Shown here: positions 1 through 11,805 of the stretch, one piece after another
Layout of the letters: each line of letters opens with the position of its first letter
Position numbering within the stretch: the first letter of the stretch is position 1
Origin: Chrysomallon squamiferum
Taxonomy: Eukaryota; Mollusca; Gastropoda; Neomphalida; Peltospiridae
Assembly (NCBI GenBank): GCA_012295275.1
Contig: CM022668.1
Coordinates: forward strand, 3,015,489-3,042,988
Length of the DNA stretch: 27,500 nt
Direction of reading: 5' to 3'
Notes under the pieces: generated by a model
Told to the model about the DNA's origin: nothing
Seen by the model: only the letters and a program-made list of their open reading frames with translations
Databases searched by the model: none
Translations under genes and position numbers: made by a program

Positions 1-26
1 AGCAGACCACATATAAATCAGTGATG

Positions 27-135
27 TATAATACTACTACTACTACTACCACTACTACTAATACTACTACTACAACAACTACTACTACTACCACTACTAC
101 TACTGATACTGATACTACTACTACTACTACTATGA
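27..135. repeat. (TAC/ACT)n microsatellite, left arm
   Basis: Nearly pure ACT triplets with occasional CCA and GAT variants. It pairs with AGT/ATT triplets at about 26330-26545 in the right arm, where the array is longer. Confidence 0.9.
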
Positions 136-628
136 TGATGATGGTGCTGGTAACACAAAAAAGGAATTGTATTAATATAATAAGAAGAAGAACAACAACA
201 ACAGACACATATTGATAAATATATATTAATTTTACATAATCATGTAAAACAGATACGTCAGTAAAGACGTATATATAAATAATACCGCACACACATACAC
301 ATACGCACATATATACATACACACACAGAGAGATATAAATAAAAACATATACATACATAGGCTGGAACAGAGGTAGCAGGTAAACTCTCAGGTTTGTGGT
401 CAGGTAGAACAAAATTTGTAAACTCATATGTTATGTAGTAGGCAAAAATATAAATAGTTAGACAGAACGACAAATTATAGACACAGATAGAGGGACAGGC
501 AGATAGATACATAGACAGATTGACAGATTGACAGAAACAGAGAGCAGCAGACATCTAGATATACATATGGATAGATAGGCAGACAGATATATAGATAGAC
601 AGGTAGGCATACAGACAGACGGATAGAC

Positions 629-668
<40 letters not shown>

Positions 669-684
669 AAAATCATTAACAACA

Positions 685-1349
685 TCACCAGCGACCCTTG
701 TCTTTCAACTGTTTCATGTAATTTAGATAAATCTGAGCTTTCAGCAAGTTTACACCCATTCCAAAGTGAGTTCCGTCTATACTCATAACTCCATCCGTCA
801 GGCTGAAAGTGTCAAACACTGGTATATCATACACACGTAAGTAGGCAGCCATTTTGTTGTTGAACTCTTTACCGTGATCATTGTCAATGGTTTTCACATA
901 CGGGTATCTCCAGATACCGAGACTGTGCGTTGATGACCATAAAACTTTTGGCCATTCGCTGTAGTTGCCTCGCAGACCTTCTAGCATGACGTTCACGTAT
1001 CTGCTGACGACAGTGTCGTAAACATAGTTGTCCCATATACCAACGCCAACAAACATCATCGACTTTTTCTTCAACTTCAGTTGACGAGTTGTGTTAAGCA
1101 GGAAAGAACCATGTGCTGATGATGCATAGTGTTTAAACTGAAGGGTGATGTTGCCGTTGCAGAGTTTTGGTTTAAAGTCGATGTGTTCGCGGCAGACTTT
1201 GTGTGGGAAAATATTCATTCCACTACACTGTTGTAATATTTCTGAAAAAAAAGAAAAAAAAGAAAAGAAAAAGGAACTAGAAAGATACAAGAAGTAAAAT
1301 GAATATTTACAGAGCTAGAATAGATTCAGTGCATGAGTGTGTGTGTGTG

Positions 1350-1443
<94 letters not shown>

Positions 1444-2452
1444 ACTAACAAATATAAAATTGTCTCGGGTGGCTTTTTCCTGTCAGTCTTATTATCAGTC
1501 AATTAGTTTGTTATTGTCATTACTCCGTGTAACCAAAACAAGTCTAGTGATCTAGTTAAATTAAAACATTCAGTATCATCTTTTATAGTGTTATATTATA
1601 TTATCTTGTTATCCCTTCATTATGATATATTTTGTAAATGAAAGTAAACGTAAAATAAAAAGGCACCTGTACGTATACTAAATCAAGACAGACGTAAAGA
1701 GCAAGATATGTGGCCACTTCCAGATTTCCAATACACTGTTATTATTTATGTCTGATTTTTATTCCTCCACCAGTATGAAAGCACCTACTTTTGGTTGTAT
1801 TTGGTTTGAAAGCACCAGTTTTGTAGTTGCCAGTCAAAATCAACAACAGCGCCGTGTACAACTGCCGCATTAAGGAGTCGCCGATGACGTAGATGGTCCA
1901 CCCTTCTAACACACTGCAGCCAGACTGAGAGTCGAAGAACTTCACAGAACATCTCTTGTCACTTGGAACCCAGGTGGCATACTCGGCATGAATGCGCGAC
2001 CTGAGGTCAAAGTTCGAAGGTCCTCTGCACTCTTCCACGGTTTTGTTCACACATTTGTTATTAAAACAACATGGCGTCCGTCCTCCTGGATTGCAGAGGA
2101 CACGAAACCATTTCCTGTAACTAGTTCCGGTGTAAGTGACATTTCCACATTTCAAGTCAGGTCTTTGATAGTCTGTGGCACTCGGCAAATGATCTCTGCT
2201 ATTTTTGTAAAATGTATTAATTTCACTTTGTTCTTGTGACGTCAGATTTCGCGTTCTCCATGTTCCTGACGTCATACACTTGAGGACATCTGGAACAACT
2301 TGTCGTCTGAGATTCGTGGAATTGTAAGAAGAAAAATATAAATAAGGTAAATGATTCAGGTAGGCGAAACAGACGAAGTACGCGAGAGAAAAGAGACAAA
2401 CAAAGAAGACGAGGTTCTTCTTTTTGTTTTTCACATTTTGTGATGTTGTCAT
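685..2452 (-). CDS. NXPE/PC-esterase-like type II membrane protein, left-arm copy (2 coding exons)
   Basis: Coding sequence is complement(join(685..1241,1789..2452)): 664 and 557 bases, 406 residues. The predicted protein is a Golgi/ER-type single-pass type II membrane enzyme. It has a short basic cytosolic N-terminus, a hydrophobic anchor at about residues 14-32, then a lumenal domain with 12 cysteines. Gly-Asp-Ser at 191-193 sits in the context W-T-I-Y-V-I-G-D-S-L-M-R-Q, the nucleophile block of the PC-esterase/NXPE branch of SGNH hydrolases. V-G-V-G-I-W-D-N at 286-293 looks like the second block, and D377-x-x-H380 supplies the rest of the catalytic set. N-x-S/T sequons lie at 44, 69, 104, 136, 218, 252, 271 and 314. 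Relatives act as glycan O-acyl transferases or esterases, or are uncharacterised; the substrate here is unknown. The start is the first ATG before the anchor, 12 bases after a CAG acceptor. An in-frame ATG in a predicted upstream exon could add 22 residues. Exon ends are set by GT-AG sites shared with the right-arm copy. Confidence 0.85.
1242..1788 (-). other. Phase-1 intron of the left-arm gene
   Basis: The 547-base intron has donor AAAA|GTAGGT (GT at 1788-1787) and acceptor TTTTTTCAG (AG at 1243-1242). Exon 1 ends one base into a codon and exon 2 supplies two, so the frame is kept. The same sites occur in the right-arm copy. Without splicing, translation would run into the intron and stop at 1742. 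On the coding strand the intron carries a pure (CT)n tract (1353-1440) that ends about 110 bases before the acceptor. Confidence 0.85.
1353..1440. repeat. (GA)n tract in the left-gene intron
   Basis: An 88-base pure GA tract, CT on the coding strand, about 110 bases upstream of the intron acceptor. Confidence 0.97.
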
Positions 2453-2464
2453 CGTTGTGAGATT
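2453..2464 (-). other. 5' leader between a predicted splice acceptor and the left-arm start codon
   Basis: On the minus strand a run of T's ends in CAG (AG at 2466-2465), followed by 12 bases and then the ATG at 2452. The right arm has the same acceptor before its gene. This suggests the start-codon exon is preceded by at least one more exon, the best donor for which is at 4313-4312. The 12-base leader is a whole number of codons with no stop, so an open frame coming from the upstream exon would run into the main frame. Confidence 0.55.
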
Positions 2465-2507
2465 CTGAAAAAAAAAATGTGCATAGAATTATTGGATATT
2501 ATTATTT

Positions 2508-2510
<3 letters not shown>

Positions 2511-2580
<70 letters not shown>

Positions 2581-2592
2581 TAGAGAGAGAGA
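2511..2592. repeat. (CA)n(GA)n tract upstream of the left coding exon
   Basis: 52 bases of CA followed by about 30 of GA. On the gene strand it reads (CT)n(GT)n, ending about 45 bases before the predicted acceptor at 2466-2465. Confidence 0.97.
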
Positions 2593-2736
2593 CAGACTCA
2601 TAGACAGGCAGACAGAGAAGAGACAAATGTACACGACAACAAAGAGTGTTGTTGTCCTATATTACCCTACGATAGAAGCTCCCAGACTTCCTTTATAAAT
2701 AAATAAATAAATAAATAAATACATTTTAAATGTTAA

Positions 2737-2770
<34 letters not shown>

Positions 2771-2925
2771 CCATGTTATCAGAAATCCATGACATCGGAA
2801 AACAGAAACCAGGAGGCTCAGGGCAGAAGTCAATTTCAGGGCGCTGCCTGCCCCTCCCCCTGACTAACTAGACAAACCGGTAACATACTGAGAATGTTTT
2901 CCAGTGTAAATTATGATTAGAATTG

Positions 2926-3057
2926 GATCAATAATACGATGATGGTTATGGTGGAAACAATGAAAATGTTTCCAATTTGCCTATTAAGTGAGTTTGTTTT
3001 TCTTTGTTTCTGCTCTTAGATAATGTCCATACAATAACTGATGTTTTATATAACAGG

Positions 3058-3096
<39 letters not shown>

Positions 3097-3625
3097 AAAA
3101 AAAAAGAATAGAAAACATTACAATTAATTTAAATAAATAAATGCAGCACAACATTTGATGTTGTATCTGATCAGCGTCAATTTATGTCTCTGTGGTTTGA
3201 GAATATCAAAGTTTTTCTTAGAAAGAGTAAAATTGAGAAAAATAAAAATAGAAGTCTTTTTCGAAACCTAACATATTTTCTTTTTTTCTTTTCTTTTTTT
3301 TTTCCCGAAGAAATGCTGTAATTAAATATATACGTATGTATGTACATATTAAAGCTTGATAATTTTTCTCTCAAAGCAACTTTGACTGCTGTAATGGATC
3401 TAGTCACGGATGAGAAAATAATAATAATAAGGCAGCCAAGTGTAGCGTCAAGTCGTAATAGAAATAATTTCTTCTTTACGGTTATTTTCGTCGTTGTTGT
3501 TGATGGTGGTTATGGTGAATTAATTCTTACTCTAAATATATTTGAACATACAGGTAATCTAGAATATGTAATGAGTTTGAACAAAATGCATGTACTATGT
3601 CTCTCACAAATGATTTCACTTTAGC
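2926..3625. other. Left-arm-specific insertion
   Basis: The right arm runs directly from the mate of 2918-2926 (about 22455-22465) to the mate of 3620-3630 (about 22442), so about 700 bases are present only on the left. The segment includes a 38-base A run (3058-3095). No open frame resembles a protein family and no terminal inverted repeats are evident. Confidence 0.55.
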
Positions 3626-3698
3626 GCTTTTTCTTCTTCTTCTTTCTTTTTTGTTCTCTTTGAAGTTATCTCTCTTTCTCTGTCGTTTGTCTTATTAC

Positions 3699-3747
<49 letters not shown>

Positions 3748-4025
3748 CCTGTATCTTATTCTCTGTTTAACAAGTTATTTTTGATGTCGTCGTTGTTGTT
3801 GATGGTTGTTGTTGTGAATTTGATCTTGCTCTAATTGCTATTTTTATTAACTTTTTTTTTCTTAAATTATTATTGAAAATACAGGTAATCTAGAATATAT
3901 AATGAGCATGAACAAAATGCATGTACTATGTCTCTTCTTTTATTTGGTATCTTTCTTTCTTTTCTTTCTTTCTTTCTTTCTTTCTTTCTCTCTGTCTATC
4001 TATATATCTTATTCTCTCTTTAACA
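3481..4025. repeat. ~300-bp tandem duplication in the left arm
   Basis: Two consecutive copies (about 3481-3776 and 3777-4025) share TCGTTGTTGTTGATGG, ACAGGTAATCTAGAATAT, AACAAAATGCATGTACTATG and a pyrimidine microsatellite that ends in TCTTATTCTCT. The microsatellite differs: (CT)n in copy 1 (about 3702-3740), (TTCT)n in copy 2 (about 3953-3990). The right arm has a single remnant at 22340-22445. Confidence 0.7.
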
Positions 4026-4251
4026 CGTTCAAAACAGACAGACAAACGCACATAAATACACATAAACCGAAAAGTGCTACAAATAAGAAACAATCCTGAA
4101 TTCAGAAACAGTTTAGTATTTCTCACAGACAGACAGACGTAAACAGATGACTAGACAGATTACGAACGGACACACAGACAATAATAAAAGGTAAAAATTG
4201 ATGAGAAAATGAAAGAAGAAAGACAAAAAAGACAGAAATCATGGACAAGAT

Positions 4252-4389
4252 GAAAGTTAACTTTACAGGTAAAAGCGTTAATAAGAATTAATTTACGTGA
4301 AGTGTTATCTTACCTGACAAAGGTGGGGTTTTAATGACAACTTAACAGAAACGTTCAAGTGATTCATCAACTCGTCAGTTACCTGATGT
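4252..4389 (-). promoter_or_regulatory. Predicted 5' exon/donor region of the left-arm gene in a 138-bp block identical between arms
   Basis: This block matches the reverse complement of 21981-22118 without a mismatch, base by base, while surrounding non-coding DNA differs by about 3% or more. On the gene strand it contains TTTGTCAG|GTAAGATA, an optimal donor; the exon would end at 4314 and the GT is at 4313-4312. Splicing to the acceptor at 2466-2465 gives an intron of about 1.85 kb. An ATG at 4367-4365 opens 18 codons up to the donor; in this arm it stays in frame with the main ATG. The transcription start is not identifiable. An E-box CACGTG lies just outside at 4439-4444. Confidence 0.5.
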
Positions 4390-4920
4390 CGTTCCTCGTT
4401 TGACTGACGTCGCGTGAAATAACGAATACTTCATTAGCCACGTGTACTGTTAACTTTCATTGCCAAAGGAAAAATAAATTCTACAACATCATTAGTCTAA
4501 TTTTTTTATCATGACGTGGCTAACGTAGAATAATTTACTTCTTATCAGTCAATTTCTCACACAGTCGTATTCAATATCTCTTCTTTCACCAGTCACTGTA
4601 CATGTTTTATCTTTGCGATCTTCAGAAAACTTATCAGCAATACAAGAGCATTACAGGACATAAGAGTTTTGCTATCAGTGTTTATAGTTTTGCTGTCGCC
4701 GTACGTTTGATGTAGGATAACACACAACAATAAAAACTGACGTCTTTTAACTTTCTTTAAATCAGAAACGCTGGCAAAAGTACTTAAACATAAAATAATC
4801 ATAATAACAACAGTGCTATTATAATTATTACCATTACTATCATCATTATCATCATTATTGTAATAATCGTTATTATTGTTACTGTTGTTGTTGTTGTTGT
4901 TGTTGTTGATATTGAAAATC
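4390..4920. other. Highly conserved non-coding flank upstream of the left gene
   Basis: About 97% identical to the right arm (21560-21980) up to about 4790, then ATT/TTG triplet repeats to 4920. It includes TGACTGACGTC near 4403 and the E-box CACGTG at 4439-4444. With 4252-4389 it is the most likely promoter/5' exon region of the left gene, inferred from arm conservation only. Confidence 0.4.
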
Positions 4921-4979
4921 AAAATGTATTCATCGTCGGCATTTCTGTTGTTGTTGTCAGTTTTTTTGTTTTGAAAGTG

Positions 4980-5499
4980 GAATGTGAATAAATAAATAAA
5001 TGATGATGATGATAATAATAATAATAATAATAACGATAATACTACTACTAATAATAGTAATAATAATAATAAAATATTAATAAATATATAAATAATAAAA
5101 TTAAAATAACAAACAATAATAAAATAATTTAAAGGTGGGCTGTTGCGACAAAATAATTTTCAATTTTATTTTACTTTTATTACAGTATCACGGATACAGT
5201 TTAGTGTACTTTTCCTGTAATAAAAATAATATAGTTTAACTGTATCATAAAACATTGCATACGTGACAAGTAGGTTGTCTGCAGTACAGAATATCTCAAC
5301 ATTCAAACACACCTTATGTCAGTGTTAAATTCTTACAACTGTAATAATAATCATAGTTATTATTGTTATTGTTATTGTGTTATTATTGATGTTATGGTTA
5401 TTATTACAATTACTATGATTCTTCTTCTATTTCTTTTTCTTCTTCTTCTTCTTATTATTATTATTTATTGTTTATTATTATTATTAGTATTATTATTAA

Positions 5500-5539
<40 letters not shown>

Positions 5540-6880
5540 GTATTATTATTATTAATTTCCTCCAAATGAAAATAAAATAAAAGGAAATAAACTACCAGTG
5601 ACATAACTATTGTCAAATAGCCACGCTGAACGTAATTTAACCCGGTGTCGGACAATAATGGTTTCCCCCAATATTTCCCCAGGGGGCATAAATATTCACT
5701 GAATAAAATTTTCTTTTACACTGATATAGAAAGTTGATATGAAGTCAATAGCAGCTCGTTCATGTTTTTGTATCTTTTCATTTTTTTTTTTTTTTTTTTA
5801 AAAACAAAAATCCATTAACTTACATCTAATATAATCAGGTTTTATCAAGAATATTCTTATGTTTAATTTTAATTTATTTATTTACTTATTTATTTATTTT
5901 TGTTTTTATTTTTTAAAATTCTATATATATTGCACGTTACAGATTTACGAGGTTTTTTTTTAATTGTCCCTGAAAGCTGTTGTCAACATACACGATGTCA
6001 GAACCGGCTGAAAATGTCAGACAGTCAAAGGAAATGAAACAAATTTAGTTACACAAACAGTATGGCAACATCTCGTGTACTTTCAGAGATATATTAAGGC
6101 ATAGTTGAGATCAGTTACATATAAAAACAAATAAATAAATTAAATAAATTAGTGCTTCCAAAAACCAGTATCCACAGTAAGAAATACATAAATATTATTT
6201 CATAAACACGTCTCTATAATTGAAATGAAAATAATTTACCCTGGTGATTCAGAGTTGAAATTCCTGCTCCGTAGCAAATATTTATGTGATCACGTGCATG
6301 CTAGTAAAGCTGCAATCTACTTCCGATCCCGTCTAAGGTTAGCGACTATCTATATCACGTGACTGAAATGGCATGTTCCTATTGGCTTGACAGTTCTATT
6401 TAGTAATGAAAATCATTGAGGTTGAGGTTATATTTCAAGTTGGCTGAAAAATCGATAATTAATCGATAATTTAAAAAACATTATTGCTCAGTTTCGATTC
6501 AACAGGTTTTTTGGGGGGTGTTGTTTGTTTTTGTTGTTGTTGTTGTTGTTTTTAGTAATTTAAGAGATACAGCGAAAATAATTTTTAAATGATCGTAAAA
6601 ATAACAACCGCTAATCCGATTTAAAAAAAATATAAATCATTTTTATCCATTTATCATCCTGTTATCTCCTAACTTTAAAAACTAGAAAAATAAAAATAAA
6701 ACAAACATAATAAAATAAAACAGTTACTTTGGTGATATCCTATCAAACTGAAATACAACAACTTAGCTGATATCCTATCAAACTGAAATACTTTAACCTT
6801 GTTCGTACGCTCCATTACATTCAAAACTTATCAGAAAATCAATAAAAAAGAGATAACGAACGATAACAGCTGTGCGTTCA
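4980..6880. other. Intergenic left arm, no gene seen
   Basis: It holds triplet microsatellites (ATA at 4989-5035, TTA at 5440-5540), a T run at 5779-5799 and TTTA-rich DNA near 5870-5900. The non-repetitive parts pair with the right arm at 18020-19810, with identity dropping from about 97% near 5300 to about 86% near 6300. Only short low-complexity open frames are present. Confidence 0.6.
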
Positions 6881-6889
6881 ATATTGCAC

Positions 6890-7694
<805 letters not shown>

Positions 7695-7695
<1 letters not shown>

Positions 7696-8098
7696 TCAGT
7701 CTACGCTGAAAAATAATTCCTCACTGATGTTGTTTTGCTAAAGGTCAATCAGTATCTGATTCTTTGGCTATATGCCGCACAAAATTGGATAAAAACAAAA
7801 TTAGAAACAGATGACATGTATTTGATCGACTTATTTATTAAACTGTTGTATCTTCCTTTAGAGAGCACGCAAAGACCTCACTGCTATAAAATATAACGAT
7901 GAGGATTTTATATGTTGTTGTTGCCGTTGTTGATGATGATGTTGTTCTTATATATAGTTTTCTTTATAGATGGTCATTTCCTTGTTACAAAAATGATTTT
8001 TATTTATATATTTTAATAAATGTTGTAAAATTGATCATTATTTATTTTTTATTTCTTATTTTTCATTATTTTTCACTTTTATATATTTTTTATATTTT

Positions 8099-8135
<37 letters not shown>

Positions 8136-8470
8136 GGGGGTCATTCAGTATTTGGACAACGGAAAAACAGTAAGTAATTTAACCAGATTGCTGTTTGTTA
8201 TTCAGAAAAAATAACTATTTTCATCTGAATATGTTTTCAATAGGCTCTATTAAGTAGTGTATTTTTTATATATATATTTTTTTTATCTATTATTATTAAA
8301 AAAATATAATTTTTAAAAGATTGCCAGACACAAAATAAGTTTTAAAACTGAAACTGACAGTTAAACCTTAATCTTGAAAACTTAACTTTATACATTTTTT
8401 TTCTATACCGATATCAGAAGAAATTTACCATGATTTTATTTTATTTTTTCATATATTTACCGAGTTGATG

Positions 8471-8545
<75 letters not shown>

Positions 8546-8681
8546 AAACTTTACTGATATATAACTTACATGATTATTAATTTTGTATTCATCAGCTTTA
8601 GCAAAGTGAAAGAGTGTTTTAAAATTACCTTTTATTTATTTAAAAAAAATGTATACATTATTTATTTATTTATCTTTTTTG

Positions 8682-8722
<41 letters not shown>

Positions 8723-8760
8723 TTATTATTAAATATGTTAATAAATATGTAACAAAAATA
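7695..8760. other. Inner left arm, no gene seen
   Basis: It pairs at about 80% identity with 17030-17965. It contains a 34-base T run (8101-8134), (GA)n 8474-8542 and (TTA)n 8685-8720. No coding sequence is supported. Confidence 0.55.
8474..8542. repeat. (GA)n tract, inner left arm
   Basis: 69 bases of GA, the mate of (TC)n 17147-17241. Confidence 0.97.
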
Positions 8761-8761
8761 A

Positions 8762-10194
8762 ACTTAACAAATCTGGTAACAGACAACGTAACTATTAACA
8801 CTAAGAAGGAAGAGGTAGAAGTTTGTCATTGCGTCTCTCTCTTTCTACTTGTCCAATACGATAAAAAGAAAATTAAAAACATAACAATAAAATAATAAAA
8901 TAAAATATCTTCTAAAAATGTTTATCAAATATTTATAAAATAAACTTATCAAAAATGAATTTCTGTAAATATATTATGATATTCGTCTGAATGGAATTAT
9001 TACCGCTACCCGTAAAACTGTCGCTATTACCCGACTGCTTCGTTTTATGAAGGTAAAGGCGGTGGCCTGCATGTACTTAACACAGAATAGACCAATAAAA
9101 CACTAGCCTGTTTACTTATGCATGAGTTATAAAGATAAAAAGCAAACAAAAACAAAAAAAACAAAAACAAAAAAAAAGGAAAAAAAAAGAAAAAAAATAA
9201 AACAAAAATGTCACGAATTGCTTGAGATAAAAAATAAAATAAAATAAAATAAAAATAAAATATGCGTCACAATTATGAATGTATAGTTTCTGTTCCCTAA
9301 CTGCGTGTTTAATATTTTCTGAGTCCGAGCTTTAAAGGGAATATCAAAGAAAGATTGGAAAATGAAACAAAACATAAATTATCAAATATAAAACACAAGC
9401 GTCCAGGCTTTGTAACAGAGGCAGTTTATTTACTTTACGTCGTGCAGGTGTATACAGCTTTATATTTCACATGTAAATAATCATAAGCGAAGCATAAACA
9501 CGTGTTTGTGTATTTGGAACATGGACAATTATACTTGCTGCGACTTTAAACGTGATGTATATATTACAATAATTTCCATGGTTACGAAGCTGTTTTATAT
9601 TCTGAACAGACGGTAATTATCTTAATTTAAAAACGGACCATCTTAACCATTAGCAAATGTTTTATGTTTGTTTCAAACAGAATACACGAATGTACAAATA
9701 CAGTCGAGACACTAAAATAAAATTAGATATGTTTTCAGTGTTATCCATATTACACATACATTTTCTCTGTGATCGTTCAGTTTCACAAAACCTTCCTTGT
9801 CCAGTGAGTTATCATTTTGTTGAATCACGAAATCTTGTGAAAGGAGATGACTAACAAATAGGTAACGATATCCTCAGATAAGACTACAGACACAAAGTAT
9901 CTGTCAAATATCTTAAAATATTAAACTGTTTTAAATTGGTCCACAAATAATAGAAAAAAAAAAAAAATGATGACAATGCTTTATCTTTCATAAGTCCTGA
10001 AGAAGACACAAAAACTAGATTGGGTTTTTATACGCACTTCTTTAAGATCTGAGATTTAATAAGGATACGCATTTTGCCTGTCATACCTGTTCGCGCTAAA
10101 CTAAACAACAGTTTATGCTGTCAAATAAATATATTTATTTATTTGTTTATTTTGTGTTATCTTACTATTATTATTATTATTATTATTGTTATTA

Positions 10195-10231
<37 letters not shown>

Positions 10232-10264
10232 GATTACTATTATGTTAATAAATATGTAACAGAA
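8762..10264 (+). repeat. Tandem repeat unit L1 (~1.5 kb)
   Basis: This unit begins with a 110-base segment (8762-8870) that recurs almost unchanged at 10265-10372 and 11806-11913, and inverted at 14994-15090 and 15791-15900. Internal landmarks that recur in other units are 9010-9056, 9404-9482, 9551-9615, 9640-9710, 9730-9815, 9850-9912 and 9967-10158. It ends in a TTTA-rich run and a (TTA)n tract (10166-10232). It has no coding potential beyond short chance frames. It could be a satellite-like array or a non-autonomous mobile element carrying a microsatellite. Confidence 0.75.
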
Positions 10265-11679
10265 GTTAACAAATCTGGTAACAGACAACGTAACTATTAA
10301 CACTAAGAAGGAAGAGGTAGAAGTTTGTCACTGCATCTCTCTCTTTCTACTTGTCCAATACGATAAAAAGAAAATTTAAACAAAAGAATATTTTCTAAAA
10401 ATGCTTATAAAATAAACTTATTACAAATAAATTTTAAAATATCGATACTGAGTTCCATAAATATCTTCTGATATCCGTCTAAATTGTAATTATTATCGAT
10501 ACCCGTAAAAATGTCACTATTACCCGACTGCATCGTTTTCATGAAGGTAAAATCGGTTAACTGTTCGTACTCCGCACAAAGTTGGCCAAGGATTCAACAC
10601 TGGTATGTTTATTTACGCATGAGCTACAGCTCTAAAAAGCATAGCAAAGAAGAACAAAAACAAAATTATAAAAATATGTCACGACTTTGCTGCGATTACG
10701 TCAGATCAGCTTTCAGTTATGAACATGTCTTTGATATTCTGTAAAGAAAAAATTAACGTGTGCTGTTATTTCTTCATTTCAGAGGAATTATCACGTGACT
10801 CTGTTCCGTGCTCTGGCAGCGAATTTGTCATTTTCGGATTCTGAGTTTTGAAGGGAACCAAAACGAAAGATTGGGAAAGAAGAAATAATACATGCTGCCA
10901 GCCTATATGTGATGCATGTTTACAACAATTTTCAAGATTAGAATTTTGTTTTGTATTCTGCATAGACGGTAATTGTGTTAATTAAAAAACAGACGATCTT
11001 AACCAATAGCAATTTTTTTAGGTTTGTTTCAAATAATACACACGAATGTACAAATACAGTGGTGATATTAAAATAGAATTAGATATGTTTTCAGTGTTAT
11101 CCAAATTACACATACATTTTCTCATGGCTACAAAGCTATTTTGTATTCTGAACAGAAGGTAATAATGTTAATTTAAAAACAGACGATCTTAACCAACAGG
11201 AATTTGTTTTTGTTTCAAATAAAACACACGAATGTACAAATGCAGTGGAGATATTAAAATAAAATGAAAATCATTTTCAGTGTTATCCAAATTACTCATA
11301 CATTTTTCTCTGTGATCGTTCAGTTTCAGTCCTTCCTTGTCCACTGAGTTACTGTTTTGTTGAAACACTAAATCTTGTGATAAGAGATGAATAACAAATA
11401 GGTAATGATATCATCAGATAATACCCTAAACAAAAAGATTTCTTAAAATATTAAATTTTGTAGAACTGGTCCACAAATAATGGAGAAAAAAAAATGATGA
11501 CAATGCTTTATCTTTCATAAGTCCTGAAAAAGTCACAAAAACTAGACTGGCTTTTTAGACACACCTGTAAGATCTCGGATTTAATCAGGATACGCACTTT
11601 GCCGGACATACTGGCTCGGCCTTAACTAAACAAAAGTTTATGCTGACAAATAAATATATTTATTTATTTGTTTATTTTG

Positions 11680-11746
<67 letters not shown>

Positions 11747-11805
11747 GTTATTATGATGATGATGATGATGATGATGATTTTCCTCTTATTAAATATGTAA
11801 CAGAA
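10265..11805 (+). repeat. Tandem repeat unit L2 (~1.54 kb)
   Basis: This is the second direct copy of the unit, closing with the same TTTA-rich run and a (TTG)n(TTA)n(TGA)n tract at 11682-11777. It lacks the segment found at 9404-9482 in L1. It carries an internal duplication of about 195 bases (10920-11120 and again 11125-11300, both resembling 9551-9790 of L1). No gene is seen. Confidence 0.72.

Noticed and set aside
21-215. Open frames of 60-130 codons rich in Thr, Asn, Leu, Ser, Tyr or Glu-Arg, for example in 21-215, 6939-7331, 25110-25885 and 26229-26627
   Set aside because: They are translations of ACT, GA/TC, CTAT or ATT microsatellites and have no complex protein sequence.
1988-2239. 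83-codon frame opposite exon 1 (1988-2239 plus strand; 23159-23410 minus strand)
   Set aside because: It occurs on both arms only because it is antisense to the conserved coding exon; no independent evidence supports it.
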